A program made the translations under genes and the position numbers. Below the pieces are notes generated by a model. It saw only the letters and a list, made by a program, of their open reading frames with translations. It did no database searches and was not told the DNA's origin. Shown in pieces: positions 7,171 through 16,593 of a stretch of 39,077 bases of DNA; within the stretch, counting starts at the first letter, position 1, and the number at the start of each line of letters is the position of its first letter. The DNA lies in the NCBI GenBank assembly GCA_041690515.1, contig JAWLHF010000015.1:1-39077 (forward strand), written 5' to 3'. Origin of the DNA: BRH-c25 sp041690515. Its GTDB lineage: Bacteria; Bacillota; Clostridia; Lutisporales; Lutisporaceae.

Positions 7171-8790
7171 TTACTGACTGCTTTCATTTGCTTTGCTCAT
7201 CATGCTTTCCTTGTATTCCATTACAGTCATTCCTGTGATTTTTTTGAAGACCTTGCTGAAATACTGCTGATTTGAGTATCCTAATTCTTCAAATATCTCT
7301 TTGACCCTTCCATCCGGTTCCAGCAGCATCTGTTTCGCTTTTTCTATCCTAAGTTTGTTGATATACAGGGACATGTTCTCTCCAGTAGCCTTTTTAAATG
7401 CATTTGCCAGGTAGTGCTTTGATATATGGAGTTCTCTTGCCACATCACCCAGTGATATTTTCTCCTCAAAATGGTATTGTATATAGTTTTTTGCCCTGTT
7501 GATCAATACCTTTGAATTGGTGAACCTTGAGTTCCTTATCTCATCTATGACTTTTCCGATGAATAAAATAAACATATACATGATGCCCTGCTGATGGTCT
7601 ATGTTTTCAATCTGATAATGATAGTATTCATGATTCTGCAGTTCCTTATTGTTTTCAAGTATCAAGCCATAATTGCTGAAAATATCCCACATTAAATTGG
7701 AATAGAATATCCTCACTATCTTTGGATTTACTCTATTTTCATAGAAGTAGTCACTGACCTCATGAATCAGTTTCTTGGCCCCATCCTTGTTTTCCTGGCC
7801 TATTGCCTCTATGAATTGCTTGTTGTACTGTTTTTTCAATTCGAATACATTTGGCTCTGACAAACCAATGCTGTTAATGTTTGTTATATCAAAGGAGACG
7901 CCGCTTTTGTAGAAAAGTATCTGTTCCTTTTCCATAAAATCCTTGTAGACCTCTGATACTTCCTGCATACCCTCAAATATATCAGTATAAACGATATTCA
8001 GGGTACAGTCAAAGTACTGCTTTGAGGCATCTGCCGCCGACTTAAGGGTCTTCAGCAGCTCATCACCTACCAGCTCCTCTGATGCAAAAAAGAATTTGTA
8101 CCTATCAGTCTGGTGTGTGAAGACATATTCCACCGAACGTTCTGCAAATTTATCAAGAAGAATGTTCAGCACTGCATTATCCATCTGCTTTGTTATACCC
8201 GGCTGACCATCCTTTTCACGGACTCCGACACAGATTGAGATTCCGGCAAATGCATATCTGCTGTTTATAAGTGGAAATCCAATACTCCGGCAGCGTTCAG
8301 ATATGCTTTCATCAATTTTGAAATCTGACTTAACCATATCTGTCAGAATAGATCTTCTTATTGCATTTATGTTGATGATATCCTTATCTTTTATGTGTCT
8401 TCTCCTGTTATCTTCATCTATCTTCTTCTTTATGGAGCGCATTACTGCGACAAGCTCTTCGTCTTCGACTTCAGATTTCAGTATATAATCATCCGCTCCT
8501 GCCTTGAGGGCCTTCCTTGCAAAGGAGAATTCGTCATAAACAGTCAATACCAGTATCTTTACATGGCTGTTTTCTTTCCTGACTGCATCAACCAGCCATA
8601 GGCCATCCTTTTTAGGCATTTTAATGTCAGTTATAATGACATCCGGCATATGCTTCTGATACTGTTCATAGCCCTGCTCCCCGTTAGACGCTTCTGCTAC
8701 CACCGTGAAGCCGTTGGCCTCCCAGTCTATTGTTGTCTTGAGTCCTACTCTGACTAAGACTTCATCATCAACAATGAGAACCTTATACAT
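7171..8790 (-). CDS. Response regulator, receiver plus AraC-type DNA-binding domain (YesN family)
   Basis: A 539-residue cytoplasmic transcription factor. The receiver domain (about 1-120) starts KVLIVDDEVLVRVGL, has the phospho-acceptor Asp55 in VIITDIKMPKKDG and the conserved Lys in DDYILKSEV. A long middle region follows. The C-terminus (about 430-530) holds two helix-turn-helix units with GDVARELHISKHYLANAFKK and IFEELGYSNQQYFSKVFKK, as in AraC/XylS proteins. It is encoded 35 bases after a YesM-type kinase that should phosphorylate it. The next operon downstream, a sugar ABC transporter, is the natural target. The ribosome site is AGGATGGGGTG before the ATG. Confidence 0.93.
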   Translation of the reverse strand: MYKVLIVDDEVLVRVGLKTTIDWEANGFTVVAEASNGEQGYEQYQKHMPDVIITDIKMPKKDGLWLVDAVRKENSHVKILVLTVYDEFSFARKALKAGADDYILKSEVEDEELVAVMRSIKKKIDEDNRRRHIKDKDIININAIRRSILTDMVKSDFKIDESISERCRSIGFPLINSRYAFAGISICVGVREKDGQPGITKQMDNAVLNILLDKFAERSVEYVFTHQTDRYKFFFASEELVGDELLKTLKSAADASKQYFDCTLNIVYTDIFEGMQEVSEVYKDFMEKEQILFYKSGVSFDITNINSIGLSEPNVFELKKQYNKQFIEAIGQENKDGAKKLIHEVSDYFYENRVNPKIVRIFYSNLMWDIFSNYGLILENNKELQNHEYYHYQIENIDHQQGIMYMFILFIGKVIDEIRNSRFTNSKVLINRAKNYIQYHFEEKISLGDVARELHISKHYLANAFKKATGENMSLYINKLRIEKAKQMLLEPDGRVKEIFEELGYSNQQYFSKVFKKITGMTVMEYKESMMSKANESSQ

Positions 8791-8825
8791 AACAGCACCC
8801 CATCCTTTTGTTATTGTCAGATGAA

Positions 8826-10565
8826 TTACATATGTCCGATCGGCAGAGTCACTGCTACAATAGTGCCTTTCCCAAGCTCCGACTCGACCGTCAGTCCATA
8901 TTCAACACCGCAATAAAGCTTGATTCTCTGGTTTACATTGTTCAATCCCACTTTACTGAATCTATTTCTGTCCGACCCGTTATTAAAAAGATCCTTTAGT
9001 ATAGTATCGTCTATACCCGGCCCGTTATCCCGGACCTGAATAATCAGCTTATCATCATCCAGCCTGCTGCTTATAAACACACTCAGCTCATTATTCTCAT
9101 CTTCCATACCATGAATTATTGAATTCTCAACAATGGGCTGCAGTATCAGCTTGGGAACAGAAATATCCATGAATGCTTCATCGATGTTATAAGTTATGTT
9201 TATTGCCCTATTAAAGCGGAGCTTCTGAATAACGATATAGTTCATCACATAATCTATTTCTTCCCGTAGGGTAATCATATCTCTTCCCAAGTTCGTGCTG
9301 ATCCTCAGAAGCTTGATAAGAGCAGTAATTGCTTTACTTACACCTGTATTGCCCTGTATTTTCGCCATCCACTTTATAGTGTTCAAGGTATTGTACAGGA
9401 AGTGAGGGTTTATCTGAGCGTGTAATGCTTCCAGCTCCACTTCCTTCTTCTCTTGCTCTTCGCTCACCAGCCTGTCTATAAGCACCTGCATTTCACTGAT
9501 CATATTGTTCAAACTGTGTCCAAGCTGCCCGACTTCGTCGTTTGACCTCACTTCTGTTCTTGCAGTCAGATCACCTTGTTCAACTCTTTTTATAACCCCC
9601 ATCATCTTCATCATAGGCTCTGTGTATCTGATTGAAAAAAACAAGATATACAATATTATCATCAGGCTGTAAATAAAGCCTCCAACAGTCAGGTATTTTT
9701 GTATGCGGTTCAATTCTTCATACAGATAGTCCGTTGAAACTGTTTTTATCAGCTTCCACCCGTTGTTTTCTATGGTGGAATAAATAGCTACTCTCCCGAT
9801 ATCCGTTTTGTACTGAACATAACTGTGTCCGAAATTATCTGCAAGCACTGCCTTTGAATATGGCTCCTCAATGATTGAGTCTCCTATTTTCTCCTTGTCC
9901 GAATGGCTTATTATCTTTCCCGTGTTATCACATATAAGAACCTCAACTTTTTCATTGTCTATGAGTCCCGCATAAGCTTGCTCCAGCAGGACCTCCTCCA
10001 GGTCTATCAATAGATATCCGTGATTCTTCAGGGTGTTGAAATCTATGATTTTTCTGGCAAGGGTAAAATAGTTCTTTTTGAACTTACCGGACAGTATCTC
10101 TATTTCTTCTATCTTTGTCGGCAGCCACAAGGGTTGTCCTGAAGAGTTCTCCAGATACTCGTTAATGCCTTCAAGCCTGTTAATTTTCTTTGCTCCCACA
10201 GTGTAGTATGCATCCTTAAGAATAAGGTCAATGACCTCAATGTCATCCCTGGATGTAATGAAATTCCTCAATACATTGCCGAATTCATCCGGTCTGAAAT
10301 CATACCTGTTGTTCAGCATGTTGAGTAATTCACTGTTGGAAGTAATTACAGTAGAGAACTCCTGTACATCATCTAATATGAAATTCAGTTTTTCTCCTGT
10401 TTCAAATACCGATTGTACAGCCGTCTCCGTATATTTATTCTGGATTATTTCTCTGACGGTCCTGGAATAAGTAAATGATATTGCAATAATAGGAATAGCA
10501 ATAAGCACTATTGCTATTATGCCAAGTTTGACTCTCAGCGAGTTAAACAATCTTATTTTAAACAC
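8826..10565 (-). CDS. Sensor histidine kinase, YesM/LytS type
   Basis: A membrane kinase with TM1 near residues 13-33, an extracytoplasmic Cache-like sensor region, TM2 near 291-314 (YSLMIILYILFF), a HAMP segment, and the His_kinase domain with the phospho-acceptor His in ALHAQINPHFLYNTLNTIKW. The ATPase domain has N-box QPIVENSIIHG and G-box VRDNGPGID. An ATG at 10581-10583 directly follows the stop codon of the upstream binding protein. I prefer the GTG at 10563-10565, 6 codons later, because AGGAGG is placed 7 bases before it. It partners the response regulator encoded 35 bases downstream and is likely instructed by the adjacent binding lipoprotein. Confidence 0.92.
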   Translation of the reverse strand: MFKIRLFNSLRVKLGIIAIVLIAIPIIAISFTYSRTVREIIQNKYTETAVQSVFETGEKLNFILDDVQEFSTVITSNSELLNMLNNRYDFRPDEFGNVLRNFITSRDDIEVIDLILKDAYYTVGAKKINRLEGINEYLENSSGQPLWLPTKIEEIEILSGKFKKNYFTLARKIIDFNTLKNHGYLLIDLEEVLLEQAYAGLIDNEKVEVLICDNTGKIISHSDKEKIGDSIIEEPYSKAVLADNFGHSYVQYKTDIGRVAIYSTIENNGWKLIKTVSTDYLYEELNRIQKYLTVGGFIYSLMIILYILFFSIRYTEPMMKMMGVIKRVEQGDLTARTEVRSNDEVGQLGHSLNNMISEMQVLIDRLVSEEQEKKEVELEALHAQINPHFLYNTLNTIKWMAKIQGNTGVSKAITALIKLLRISTNLGRDMITLREEIDYVMNYIVIQKLRFNRAINITYNIDEAFMDISVPKLILQPIVENSIIHGMEDENNELSVFISSRLDDDKLIIQVRDNGPGIDDTILKDLFNNGSDRNRFSKVGLNNVNQRIKLYCGVEYGLTVESELGKGTIVAVTLPIGHM

Positions 10566-10583
10566 TTGCTTCCCTCCTGCCAT

Positions 10584-12095
10584 TTACTTATTCCTCATAA
10601 TAAGTTCAAGTTCGTCATATATCTTTTTTGCAGTTTCTTCACTGTCCAGGTCATATACAATCATGTTGTTCAGATTACTTATAAGCACCTTCTCTATTTC
10701 GAAGAAATTTGAAACCTTCGGCCTCAGATATATGTTCTCCGGTTTCCATGCATTAAGAACCGCATTCATATGCTTCAGCTGAATGCCCGTATCCAAATGC
10801 GTGTCAGGATTACGAATCAGCTTTTCTATCATAGGATCCTCATAGGCAGATTTTCTGGTCGGCAAGCTTCCTCCTTCAGGGTGCTTCAGAGCTTTGAGCT
10901 GCATATCCTTTGTGGTAGCCCATGCAATATACAGCCACGCAGCCTGCTTCTCCTTTTCGGTAGCGTATCTGTTTACACCTATCCCTGAGCCTCCGTATAT
11001 GTTTGCGCTTCTTTTGTCGCCATAGGGAAGTATCGAATACCCAACCTTTCCTGCTACTTTTGAATGCACCACATCCTCAACATAAGTATAATTTTCATCC
11101 CAATTCAGCATCATGGCTATTTCACCATCCCGAAACACTCTGGCAAGATCGGTCCAATTCCAGTTAACACTCTGAGGAGCGGATGCCTTCGCCATTTTCT
11201 TATATATATCCAATGAACGAATAAAATTGTCATCCAGTGTATTGATCTGGCTATATGTCTTCAACCCCACAGTGTTTATCTTATCATCCAAAAAATAATC
11301 TCCGCCGTTTGCTGCAAGTATATTGGAAAACTCACAAAATATGGAGTTGTGCTTCTGTGCCATAAGTCCATTTCCGTATTTGACCTCTGTATCAGGCACG
11401 TTTTTATCTATCCATTCCGCTATTTCCGAGTATCGTTCCCAGGTAAACTGGCTTGTCCCAGGAGTCCAGTCATAACCCATATCCTTATAGAAACGGTCTT
11501 TATACTTATCAAAGATATCCTTTCTATAGTAAAGTATCATTGTAGTACTATCAAAAGGAACTGAAAATATATTTTCATCCTCCTCAAAATAGGAGCAGAC
11601 AACAACCTGTTCATCGACAAAATCCTCCGGAAAACCTTCAACGGTTGCCATTCCCGGGTCTTCATTATATGGGTTCAATATTTCCAGATAATCGTGGAAT
11701 CGGTTCAATGTCTGGTACGGATCCACATAAACAAGCTGATATTCTCCTGCTTGAGCAATGAAGTCCAGATTGACCTTCTGAACCAACGTATCAAAATCTA
11801 CAGGTTTTATTTTTATATTAATGCCGGTGACAGCTGAAAACTCCTCACTTTCATGAGTGAGGATATTAGCATAAAGATTATTTTCAACTATAAAATTAAG
11901 TGTAATCCCTTCAAATTGTCGGATATCATAGTTCTCCGGCAGCTTAAGGCTCTCAAAGCTTGTTCCCTCCAAAGCCATGCTTGTATTCTTCTTTTCATCA
12001 GACTTCGGAACAATCCCATCCCTTTCCATAACCCTGCCGGAGCATGAAACAAGAAAAGCACATGCCAGGATCAGGGCAAACATCCTTTTTACCAT
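10584..12095 (-). CDS. Extracellular solute-binding lipoprotein (family 1), probable accessory sensor
   Basis: About 503 residues with signal peptide MVKRMFALILACAFLVSC (lipobox FLVSC, lipidated Cys18). The mature protein resembles family 1 solute-binding proteins such as MalE or UgpB: FTWERYSEIAEWI, GEIAMMLNWDENY and ATEKEKQAAWLYIAWATTKD are typical segments. No permease genes accompany it. It abuts the histidine-kinase gene with no intergenic gap, which suggests that it presents ligand to the kinase instead of feeding a transporter. The start at 12093-12095 has AGGTGA five bases upstream. An ATG at 12114-12116 extends the frame but lacks a good ribosome site. Confidence 0.82.
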   Translation of the reverse strand: MVKRMFALILACAFLVSCSGRVMERDGIVPKSDEKKNTSMALEGTSFESLKLPENYDIRQFEGITLNFIVENNLYANILTHESEEFSAVTGINIKIKPVDFDTLVQKVNLDFIAQAGEYQLVYVDPYQTLNRFHDYLEILNPYNEDPGMATVEGFPEDFVDEQVVVCSYFEEDENIFSVPFDSTTMILYYRKDIFDKYKDRFYKDMGYDWTPGTSQFTWERYSEIAEWIDKNVPDTEVKYGNGLMAQKHNSIFCEFSNILAANGGDYFLDDKINTVGLKTYSQINTLDDNFIRSLDIYKKMAKASAPQSVNWNWTDLARVFRDGEIAMMLNWDENYTYVEDVVHSKVAGKVGYSILPYGDKRSANIYGGSGIGVNRYATEKEKQAAWLYIAWATTKDMQLKALKHPEGGSLPTRKSAYEDPMIEKLIRNPDTHLDTGIQLKHMNAVLNAWKPENIYLRPKVSNFFEIEKVLISNLNNMIVYDLDSEETAKKIYDELELIMRNK

Positions 12096-12192
12096 CCTTT
12101 TCACCTGCTTATACATTAATTCTTATACTTATACGATTTTAACACAAATCGACATTTTTATAAAGCAGCGGTATGTTCTTATATCATCCCTT

Positions 12193-12876
12193 CTACATAC
12201 CGTCGCCTTCTATATTGGATAAGAGTGCTTCAATTCTCTTATCCCCATTAAATCCCCTTATCATAAGCAGTCTGTCATATATATGAGATATCTTGTCTCT
12301 CTGACCCGCTTTTATATAGGTGTGTACTACGAGCATCATTGCAGCCTTGTCTATATGTGCTTTGGACATTGAAAATATTACATCAAAGGTTTTGTCATAC
12401 TGCTCAATGGCTTTCTGATATTCTCCCGATTCAGAGTAAATCATCCCTATAGCACCCAGTATTTCGACCTTAAGGTCATTATCCTTTTCATGTCCTTCGA
12501 GAGCTTTATTGAGACATTTTACTGCCTCTTCATCATCGCCCCGCTTATGATGGGCTACTCCCAAAATCCTTAAGGCATTTACTTTTTCTGTTTCTGAAAG
12601 AGTCCTGGAGTTGAAATACTCCTTAATATAACGTGCTGCTTTATCATTATCCCTGTCCAGATGTTTAAGCCCTTTGTTCAACTTCCTGTCTGCCATTGCT
12701 GAAGGCATGAACCATAGCACTATTACTGCCAGGGAAAAATCCAGAGCAAGTATGAAGGTCTGCAGCTTTTCGGAAAAATCCTCAAATACACCTGCAATGT
12801 ACAATATCAAAACTGTAAATGTGATTATCCACAAAACAACCTTAATCAATGCCTCTATCAATCTATATCTCGACAC
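12193..12876 (-). CDS. Membrane-anchored TPR protein of unknown function
   Basis: A 227-residue protein with two hydrophobic segments near residues 9-27 and 41-58. The cytoplasmic region has at least two tetratricopeptide repeats, recognisable as LGVAHHKRGDDEEAVKCLNK and IGMIYSESGEYQKAIEQYDK. TPRs mediate protein-protein contacts; no enzymatic motif is visible. The start is GTG at 12874-12876 with AGGGTGAG upstream. It precedes the sensor-lipoprotein gene by about 98 bases and is divergent from yjfB. I do not recognise a named family, and a link with the sensor system is only positional. Confidence 0.7.
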   Translation of the reverse strand: MSRYRLIEALIKVVLWIITFTVLILYIAGVFEDFSEKLQTFILALDFSLAVIVLWFMPSAMADRKLNKGLKHLDRDNDKAARYIKEYFNSRTLSETEKVNALRILGVAHHKRGDDEEAVKCLNKALEGHEKDNDLKVEILGAIGMIYSESGEYQKAIEQYDKTFDVIFSMSKAHIDKAAMMLVVHTYIKAGQRDKISHIYDRLLMIRGFNGDKRIEALLSNIEGDGM

Positions 12877-12948
12877 AATCTCACCCTTTACATAATCTGT
12901 GTTTGTATGTTCATTATTTAGCGTTGCTCAATACAATGTGTATTATTA

Positions 12949-12977
12949 TGTACAAAAATAAATAATTATGTTATAAT
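12949..12977 (+). promoter_or_regulatory. Promoter of yjfB-like gene
   Basis: TGTACA (12949-12954) and a perfect TATAAT (12972-12977) are 17 bases apart, about 20 bases before the start codon. It is a sigma-A type match. I see no SigD flagellar promoter here, although YjfB homologues are often linked to motility genes. Confidence 0.6.
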
Positions 12978-12997
12978 ATGGAAAAGGGGGTGGATTT

Positions 12998-13192
12998 ATG
13001 AATGTGTCCATTGATATGTCCGGCCTTCAAAGTGTAAGACAGGCATTGGGTATTGCAAACATCCGCGCAGCCATGAATCAGGATGCACAGAGTGTGGCAG
13101 CCATCATAAAGAGCCTGGAGGATGCCAATGCAAAAACCATGGAAATGTCAGTTACACCACACCTTGGAAGCAATATTGATATCAGGATATAA
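12998..13192 (+). CDS. yjfB: YjfB-family putative motility protein
   Basis: A 64-residue protein, the only plus-strand gene in the window. It begins MNVSIDMSGLQSVRQALGIA, includes MNQDAQSVAAIIKSLEDANA, and ends GSNIDIRI. This matches the short YjfB family annotated as putative motility proteins; the molecular role is not established. It has a strong ribosome site AAAGGGGGTGG, its own promoter and its own terminator, so it is a monocistronic unit. Confidence 0.85.
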   Translation: MNVSIDMSGLQSVRQALGIANIRAAMNQDAQSVAAIIKSLEDANAKTMEMSVTPHLGSNIDIRI

Positions 13193-13225
13193 AAATGGCG
13201 GTCAGACAACCGCCATTTTTATTTT
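13191..13225 (+). terminator. Terminator of yjfB, potentially bidirectional
   Basis: A perfect 12-bp stem AAAAATGGCGGT/ACCGCCATTTTT (13191-13202 and 13209-13220) with a 6-base loop CAGACA, followed by ATTTT. The A-run on the 5' side would supply U residues on the minus strand, so it may also stop transcription arriving from the mannosidase gene. Confidence 0.9.
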
Positions 13226-13252
13226 AATGCATATTACGCTTCTGGTTCCTAG

Positions 13253-13273
13253 GGAACGCATTGCATGCGTTCC
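13253..13273. repeat. Perfect inverted repeat just after the mannosidase stop codon
   Basis: GGAACGCAT (13253-13261) and ATGCGTTCC (13265-13273) are perfect complements around a 3-base centre. A further GTTCC at 13245-13249 also pairs with GGAAC (13253-13257), giving alternative hairpins. There is no U-tract on either strand. It may be a 3'-end RNA structure or a protein site. Confidence 0.6.
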
Positions 13274-13275
13274 GA

Positions 13276-16200
13276 TCAAATGCTGAATTTGGGTTTTATA
13301 AGTATTGTTTTTATCTCATAGGGCTTCACATAAAAGCAAAGGTCCGAATACATCCTTCCCGTTACAGGTTCCTCCGTCAGCTGAACCTCCTGCCACCAGT
13401 CAATATCCATGCCGCAGGTGAGCTCCACCTTGGATCTGCATCCTTTGTATTCATGGAGCCTTACAATTATGCCTTCTTCTTCCTCAGCCTTCTTAACCGC
13501 ATCTATCAGGATATTGTCACTATTGGGATTGATTATACTGCTGATTTCTGCCGCAGCTCTGCCTTTGAATACTCTAAAGATTTCATTCAATGCCAAAGAC
13601 TCCTGCTCCACGTCAGAATCTTTGAAGGAGCCTTTGTGGGGATATAATGAATATATGAACTCATGCTCCCCCTGGTCTGCCGCAGGGTCAGGATAAATTC
13701 CGGACTTGACCAATGTAAGCCTCATATTGTTATCCTTTATATCATATCCGTACTTGCAGTCATTCATTAAAGCAACTCCATAATCCCCTTCAGACATATC
13801 AGCCCATTTGTGTCCCACAACTTCAAACTTCGCCATATCCCAGCTTGTGTTCCAGTTTGTAGGTCTTTCGACATTACCGAATTGAATATCGTACAAGGCT
13901 TTGACTGCTCTTACTTCCACAGGAAATGCCACCTTCAGCAACTGCTGATGCTCTCTCCAGCAAAGTTTAGTCTTAAAGTCTATCCTTCTAGTGTGACTAT
14001 AAAATATGATATCCTGTGATATCTTTGAATTCCGGTACTTCCATTCCGCACTCAGCACAAGCCTGAGATTGTTTTTCTCCTTCAGGCTGAAGGATACAAG
14101 CTCATCCATCCCATGGCCTTTCTGATTATAAAAGATGTCGATATCCCATGCATCAAAGAACAACGGCCTGTCTTCGAAAACCTCAAGCAGGTTGCCAGGC
14201 TTTGACAGTACATCCCTGCCATTTTCCTTGTCGTAAATAGAATTAATTGTTCCGTTTTCAAACACAACTCTATAGTATGGTGTATCCGCTGTACTGCCAT
14301 CGAAAGCAAATACTGCCTCTTCACCGTACGCCTCTCCTTTTGCGACCCTGATATTTTTATAACCCAAAGGAGGTGCATCATTTATCCTTACTATATAACC
14401 ATTCTCCGTCTTAACAGCTTCACACTCATTTCCCTCTGTATCATAAAAGCTAAGGTCTCCCGTCATTTCTGCAAATACCAGATCCGACCTCATGAAGCTG
14501 CTTGGGTTGAAAATAGCAATGTATGATTCATCCTCCGATATCAATTTCTTAACAGAGTTCTGAATCACATCATCAGCTATTCTCTTTGCTGATGAGTACT
14601 CCTTCCTTGCATCCTCGTATACCTCAGCAATGGAACTTCCGGGAATAATATCATGAAATTGGTTTCTGAGAAGTATCTTCCACCCTTTATTCAGTGCATC
14701 CTGTTCATATATAGAAAGGTCTCTGCTTTCCACAGCGCTGAATACTGATAGTATCTCCGCCAGCCTGTATTTGAACTCCAGCTTTCTGTTTTCCCTTTTT
14801 ACAAAGCCCTGTGATGTATAAGTACCTCTGTGCATCTCCAGATAAAGCTCTCCATCCCAGATATGCTTGTATTTATCCGTATTCTCAAAGGCGGCATGCA
14901 GCTTGCTGCAGAAATCGGATACTTTTTCCTGATGGATACCTGGCAGTCCTGGAAGCTGCTTCATTGCTTCATACATCATCAGCATTGTCCTGTCTACTCC
15001 TCCGCCACCATCTCCATATCCGAAAGGGATTATCTGTCCTTTGTATATATCTTTGTTGGTGTATCTCTCCCATGTCTTTCTGACAGCCATAGGAGTAATC
15101 TGTCCGCTGTAAGTGCTATGAAACTCAGACTGCCAATCCCTTTGATGAGTTGGCTCATCAGGAGTAATGATAAAATGTGTCAGCACTTCGCTTCCGTCGA
15201 TACCCCTCCAGACAAAAGTGTCATAAGGCATTTTATTATACTTATTCCAGCTTATCTTGGAGGTTATGAAGGTCTTTATCCCTGACTTAACCAGCAGCTG
15301 GGGAAGAGCCCATGAATAACCGAATACATCCGGCAGCCATAATACATCACAATCAACGTCGAACTCAGCTTTGAAAAACCGTTTGCCAAACAGAATCTGC
15401 CTTATGAGGCTTTCACCCCCTGTGACGTTGCAATCGGCTTCCACCCACATGGATCCGTTTGCTTCCCATCTGCCTTCCTTTACCTTCTCCTTTATCCGCT
15501 GATATATTTCGGGGTAATCCTCTTTGATAAATTCATAGAGCTGAGCCTGACTCTGATGATATAAATACTCGGGATACAGTTCCATATACCTCAATACCGT
15601 AGAAAATGTACGGGCGCATTTCTCCCTTGTATGCTTAAGCCTCCAAAGCCATGCGACATCGATATGACTGTGTCCTATTAAGGAAATTTGAACCTTGGAA
15701 CGCTTCTTTAGCTCAGATAGCTTATTGTCAAGCACATTGTATGCCCAATGAAGGCTTTCATAAAATCTGCCTTCGTCATCTCTCAGAGTCCAATCAATTT
15801 TTGAAAGTGAAGCATCAAGGCTTTCAATAAGCTCAAGCCTGTTTTCATCCTCTTCAGGGAGCTGATATATCGTTTCCAGTACGGCCTTGGACATATAATA
15901 CATTCTGTCCGCCTTCACATCAAGCTCTGCTGAAAACAACTCCTTAAAGGTATGGGGTATCTCCCGGGGAGGGCCTCCTCCCTCCAGTCCTGACCATAAC
16001 TTCAGATATATTTCTATTTCCTTGTTATCGTAACTCTTTGGCAGTATTATTTCCTTATGGTTTTGATCCACCCCCTGGAAGGGCTTGTTGTCAATAAAGC
16101 ATAAGGATTCAAAGCCCTCATTGTGACAATCATCTGTAGTGCCGAAATCCGCATAAACAACCGGCATATTATCCTTATCCCAAAGTGTTTGATTGACTCT

Positions 16201-16419
16201 GAACTTCAACCATATGTATCTGTCTCTCCCTTTCCAGCTGCTGTTCAAGCTGCAGCTGCTCCACTGGGCACCCTGAGGAGGATACTTATTGTCTCCATTT
16301 CCTTCAAAGCAGTCGAACTCACTGATTACTTTTCTGTTCCTATAAATATAAGGGGCTATCTGCTTCACATCTCTGGCTAACCTGTCAAGCTGGAAGAAAT
16401 TCTTATTATTCACCTTCAT
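13276..16419 (-). CDS. Alpha-mannosidase, glycoside hydrolase family 38
   Basis: About 1047 residues with no signal peptide, so it is a cytoplasmic exo-mannosidase that trims alpha-mannosyl residues from imported oligosaccharides. The GH38 catalytic domain has zinc-binding His-Asp in SLIGHSHIDVAWLWRL near residue 247, the nucleophile Asp in LWLPDVFGYSWALPQ near residue 355 and FHDIIPGSSIAEVYED near 590. The C-terminal beta-sandwich domains complete a normal GH38 length. The frame opens at 16461, but ATG 16417-16419 has AAAGGAAG eight bases upstream and is preferred. No transporter is adjacent. Confidence 0.92.
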   Translation of the reverse strand: MKVNNKNFFQLDRLARDVKQIAPYIYRNRKVISEFDCFEGNGDNKYPPQGAQWSSCSLNSSWKGRDRYIWLKFRVNQTLWDKDNMPVVYADFGTTDDCHNEGFESLCFIDNKPFQGVDQNHKEIILPKSYDNKEIEIYLKLWSGLEGGGPPREIPHTFKELFSAELDVKADRMYYMSKAVLETIYQLPEEDENRLELIESLDASLSKIDWTLRDDEGRFYESLHWAYNVLDNKLSELKKRSKVQISLIGHSHIDVAWLWRLKHTREKCARTFSTVLRYMELYPEYLYHQSQAQLYEFIKEDYPEIYQRIKEKVKEGRWEANGSMWVEADCNVTGGESLIRQILFGKRFFKAEFDVDCDVLWLPDVFGYSWALPQLLVKSGIKTFITSKISWNKYNKMPYDTFVWRGIDGSEVLTHFIITPDEPTHQRDWQSEFHSTYSGQITPMAVRKTWERYTNKDIYKGQIIPFGYGDGGGGVDRTMLMMYEAMKQLPGLPGIHQEKVSDFCSKLHAAFENTDKYKHIWDGELYLEMHRGTYTSQGFVKRENRKLEFKYRLAEILSVFSAVESRDLSIYEQDALNKGWKILLRNQFHDIIPGSSIAEVYEDARKEYSSAKRIADDVIQNSVKKLISEDESYIAIFNPSSFMRSDLVFAEMTGDLSFYDTEGNECEAVKTENGYIVRINDAPPLGYKNIRVAKGEAYGEEAVFAFDGSTADTPYYRVVFENGTINSIYDKENGRDVLSKPGNLLEVFEDRPLFFDAWDIDIFYNQKGHGMDELVSFSLKEKNNLRLVLSAEWKYRNSKISQDIIFYSHTRRIDFKTKLCWREHQQLLKVAFPVEVRAVKALYDIQFGNVERPTNWNTSWDMAKFEVVGHKWADMSEGDYGVALMNDCKYGYDIKDNNMRLTLVKSGIYPDPAADQGEHEFIYSLYPHKGSFKDSDVEQESLALNEIFRVFKGRAAAEISSIINPNSDNILIDAVKKAEEEEGIIVRLHEYKGCRSKVELTCGMDIDWWQEVQLTEEPVTGRMYSDLCFYVKPYEIKTILIKPKFSI

Positions 16420-16479
16420 AATCATACTTCCTTTAAATTCATATTGTTCCTGACTTTTCAACCTTACTGGGTCAATATC

Positions 16480-16508
16480 AACTTATCATGGGGCAATCAT
16501 ATTGTCAA
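16480..16508 (-). promoter_or_regulatory. Promoter of the alpha-mannosidase gene
   Basis: On the minus strand a perfect TTGACA (16508-16503) and TAAGTT (16485-16480) are 17 bases apart, about 60 bases before the chosen start codon. The -10 is imperfect, so activation or weak basal activity is likely. Confidence 0.55.
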
Positions 16509-16542
16509 ACTGATTATTGTATGGATAAATATAAATCATATG

Positions 16543-16577
16543 AAAAAGAGCCGCCGGCATTAATATGCCTGCAGCTC
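16543..16577 (-). terminator. Terminator after the small lipoprotein gene
   Basis: On the minus strand GAGCTGCAGGCAT (16577-16565) pairs with ATGCCGGCGGCTC (16560-16548) apart from one A-G mismatch and one G-U pair. The loop is 4 bases and TTTTTC follows. It lies 17 bases past the stop codon and upstream of the mannosidase promoter. Confidence 0.9.
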
Positions 16578-16593
16578 CGTTATCATATAATCA

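Noticed and set aside
12174..12200. CGGTATGT/ACATACCG hairpin at the end of the TPR gene as a terminator
   Set aside because: Eight-base stem with a loop of about 20 and no following U-tract; too weak to call.
12900..12995. SigD flagellar promoter for yjfB
   Set aside because: No TAAA-N15-GCCGATAT-like sequence; a sigma-A promoter fits better.
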